Shown: in pieces, positions 63,599-64,000 of the stretch
How positions within the stretch are numbered: position 1 is the first letter of the stretch
Layout of the letters: each line of letters begins with the position of its first letter
Origin: Sphaerisporangium perillae
GTDB taxonomy: Bacteria > Actinomycetota > Actinomycetes > Streptosporangiales > Streptosporangiaceae
Assembly (NCBI RefSeq): GCF_023276435.1
Contig: NZ_JALLPO010000018.1
Span: 113,818 to 177,817 of the forward strand
DNA length: 64,000 nt
Direction: 5' to 3'
Program-made: the position numbers and the translations under genes
The notes under the pieces: model-generated
What the model was told of the DNA's origin: nothing
Database searches by the model: none
Seen by the model: the letters and a program-made list of their open reading frames with translations, nothing else

Positions 63599-64000
63599 GT
63601 GCAGAAGGTCCTCATCGCCAATCGTGGCGAGATAGCGGTGCGGATTGCCCGCGCATGCAAAGACGCCGGCCTGACCGGCGTCGCGGTGTACGCCGACCAA
63701 GACCTCGACGCACTCCACGTGCGCATGACGGACGAGGCCTACGCGCTGGGCGGCCAATCCCCCGCGGAGACCTACCTGGACATCGGCAAGCTGCTGCGCA
63801 TCGCGGCCGAGTCCGGCGCCGACGCCGTCCACCCGGGGTACGGCTTCCTCGCCGAGAACTCCGCCTTCGCCCAGGCGGTGATCGACGCCGGCCTGACCTG
63901 GATCGGCCCGCCGCCCGCCGCGATCGACGCCCTCGGCGACAAGGTCCAGGCCCGGCACATCGCGCAGCGCGTCGGCGCGCCGCTGGTCGCCGGGACGGCG
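63599..64000 (+). CDS. Acyl-CoA carboxylase alpha (biotin carboxylase) subunit, 3' end beyond window
   Basis: 134 codons seen from the GTG at 63599 (AAAGGGA upstream), running off the window. The biotin carboxylase N-terminus is typical: [72 protein letters not shown] and [18 protein letters not shown]. It carboxylates biotin on its own C-terminal BCCP domain. Partner of pccB and accE at 39553-41364, and substrate of birA at 29941-30765. The 227-base gap upstream, shared with the WXG100 gene, contains TACACT as a possible -10 near 63550. Confidence 0.93.
   Translation, partial: MQKVLIANRGEIAVRIARACKDAGLTGVAVYADQDLDALHVRMTDEAYALGGQSPAETYLDIGKLLRIAAESGADAVHPGYGFLAENSAFAQAVIDAGLTWIGPPPAAIDALGDKVQARHIAQRVGAPLVAGTA

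Overview
The window is very GC-rich, with strongly biased third codon positions, GTG starts, ATGA-type overlaps, short intergenic gaps, and mycothiol, LCP, WXG100 and acyl-CoA carboxylase epsilon genes. This points to a filamentous actinomycete chromosome, probably a Streptosporangiaceae-like genus, although the genus itself is inference. There are no rRNA, tRNA, CRISPR, transposase, integrase or phage genes. All calls come from reading the sequence and its translations; no database search was run.

Layout. 1-4.2 kb is a cell-surface glycopolymer group: a CDP-glycerol glycerophosphotransferase-like protein, a GT2 glycosyltransferase and an LCP ligase. 4.2-11.9 kb holds purC, membrane and lipoprotein-like proteins, a methyltransferase, a glutamine-synthetase-like ligase and a TetR remnant that has lost its DNA-binding domain. 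12.1-17.1 kb is a GntR(YtrA)-ABC transporter operon that ends in an S41 protease and a lipase-like lipoprotein. 17.2-22.7 kb carries an acyl-CoA dehydrogenase, UDP-glucose dehydrogenase, purE-purK and a lipoprotein. 22.8-25.5 kb has a GtrA protein and an OmpR-type two-component system. 25.6-26.4 kb is bacterioferritin plus its small ferredoxin bfd, behind two IdeR/DtxR-like iron boxes. 26.4-28.3 kb is a mycothiol-dependent formaldehyde detoxification pair with a palindromic operator. 28.3-30.8 kb is a class III cyclase, a PH-domain membrane protein and birA. 31-37 kb is an FdhF/YdeP-type oxidoreductase, fdhD and PEP carboxylase. 37-39.5 kb is an ABC exporter. 39.5-41.4 kb is the acyl-CoA carboxylase beta and epsilon subunits. 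41.4-45 kb is an NYN-domain protein and a methylation-repair pair (Ada/AlkA fusion plus ogt).

45-56 kb is the most striking part. It is a long minus-strand Tad/Flp-type pilus locus, in transcription order CpaB-like SAF protein, TadZ, TadA, TadB, TadC, a Flp-like pilin, a TadE, a TadG-like protein, a 1038-residue membrane protein joining a LysM-like domain to a C-terminal BTAD domain, then a lipoprotein and a secreted protein. Next come cutA, a 405-base gap with four perfect DnaA-box 9-mers, a YxxxD-repeat lipoprotein, and a 1608-residue EssC-like ATPase (ubiquitin-like, FHA, two membrane segments, three FtsK modules). That ATPase faces a TadE-like pseudopilin and a WXG100 protein. The window closes inside the biotin carboxylase subunit of acyl-CoA carboxylase, so the carboxylase genes flank a 22-kb block of surface and secretion genes.

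Best candidates for something undescribed are the LysM-BTAD protein built into a Tad locus, the EssC-like/WXG100/TadE trio beside it, and the DnaA-box cluster between them.
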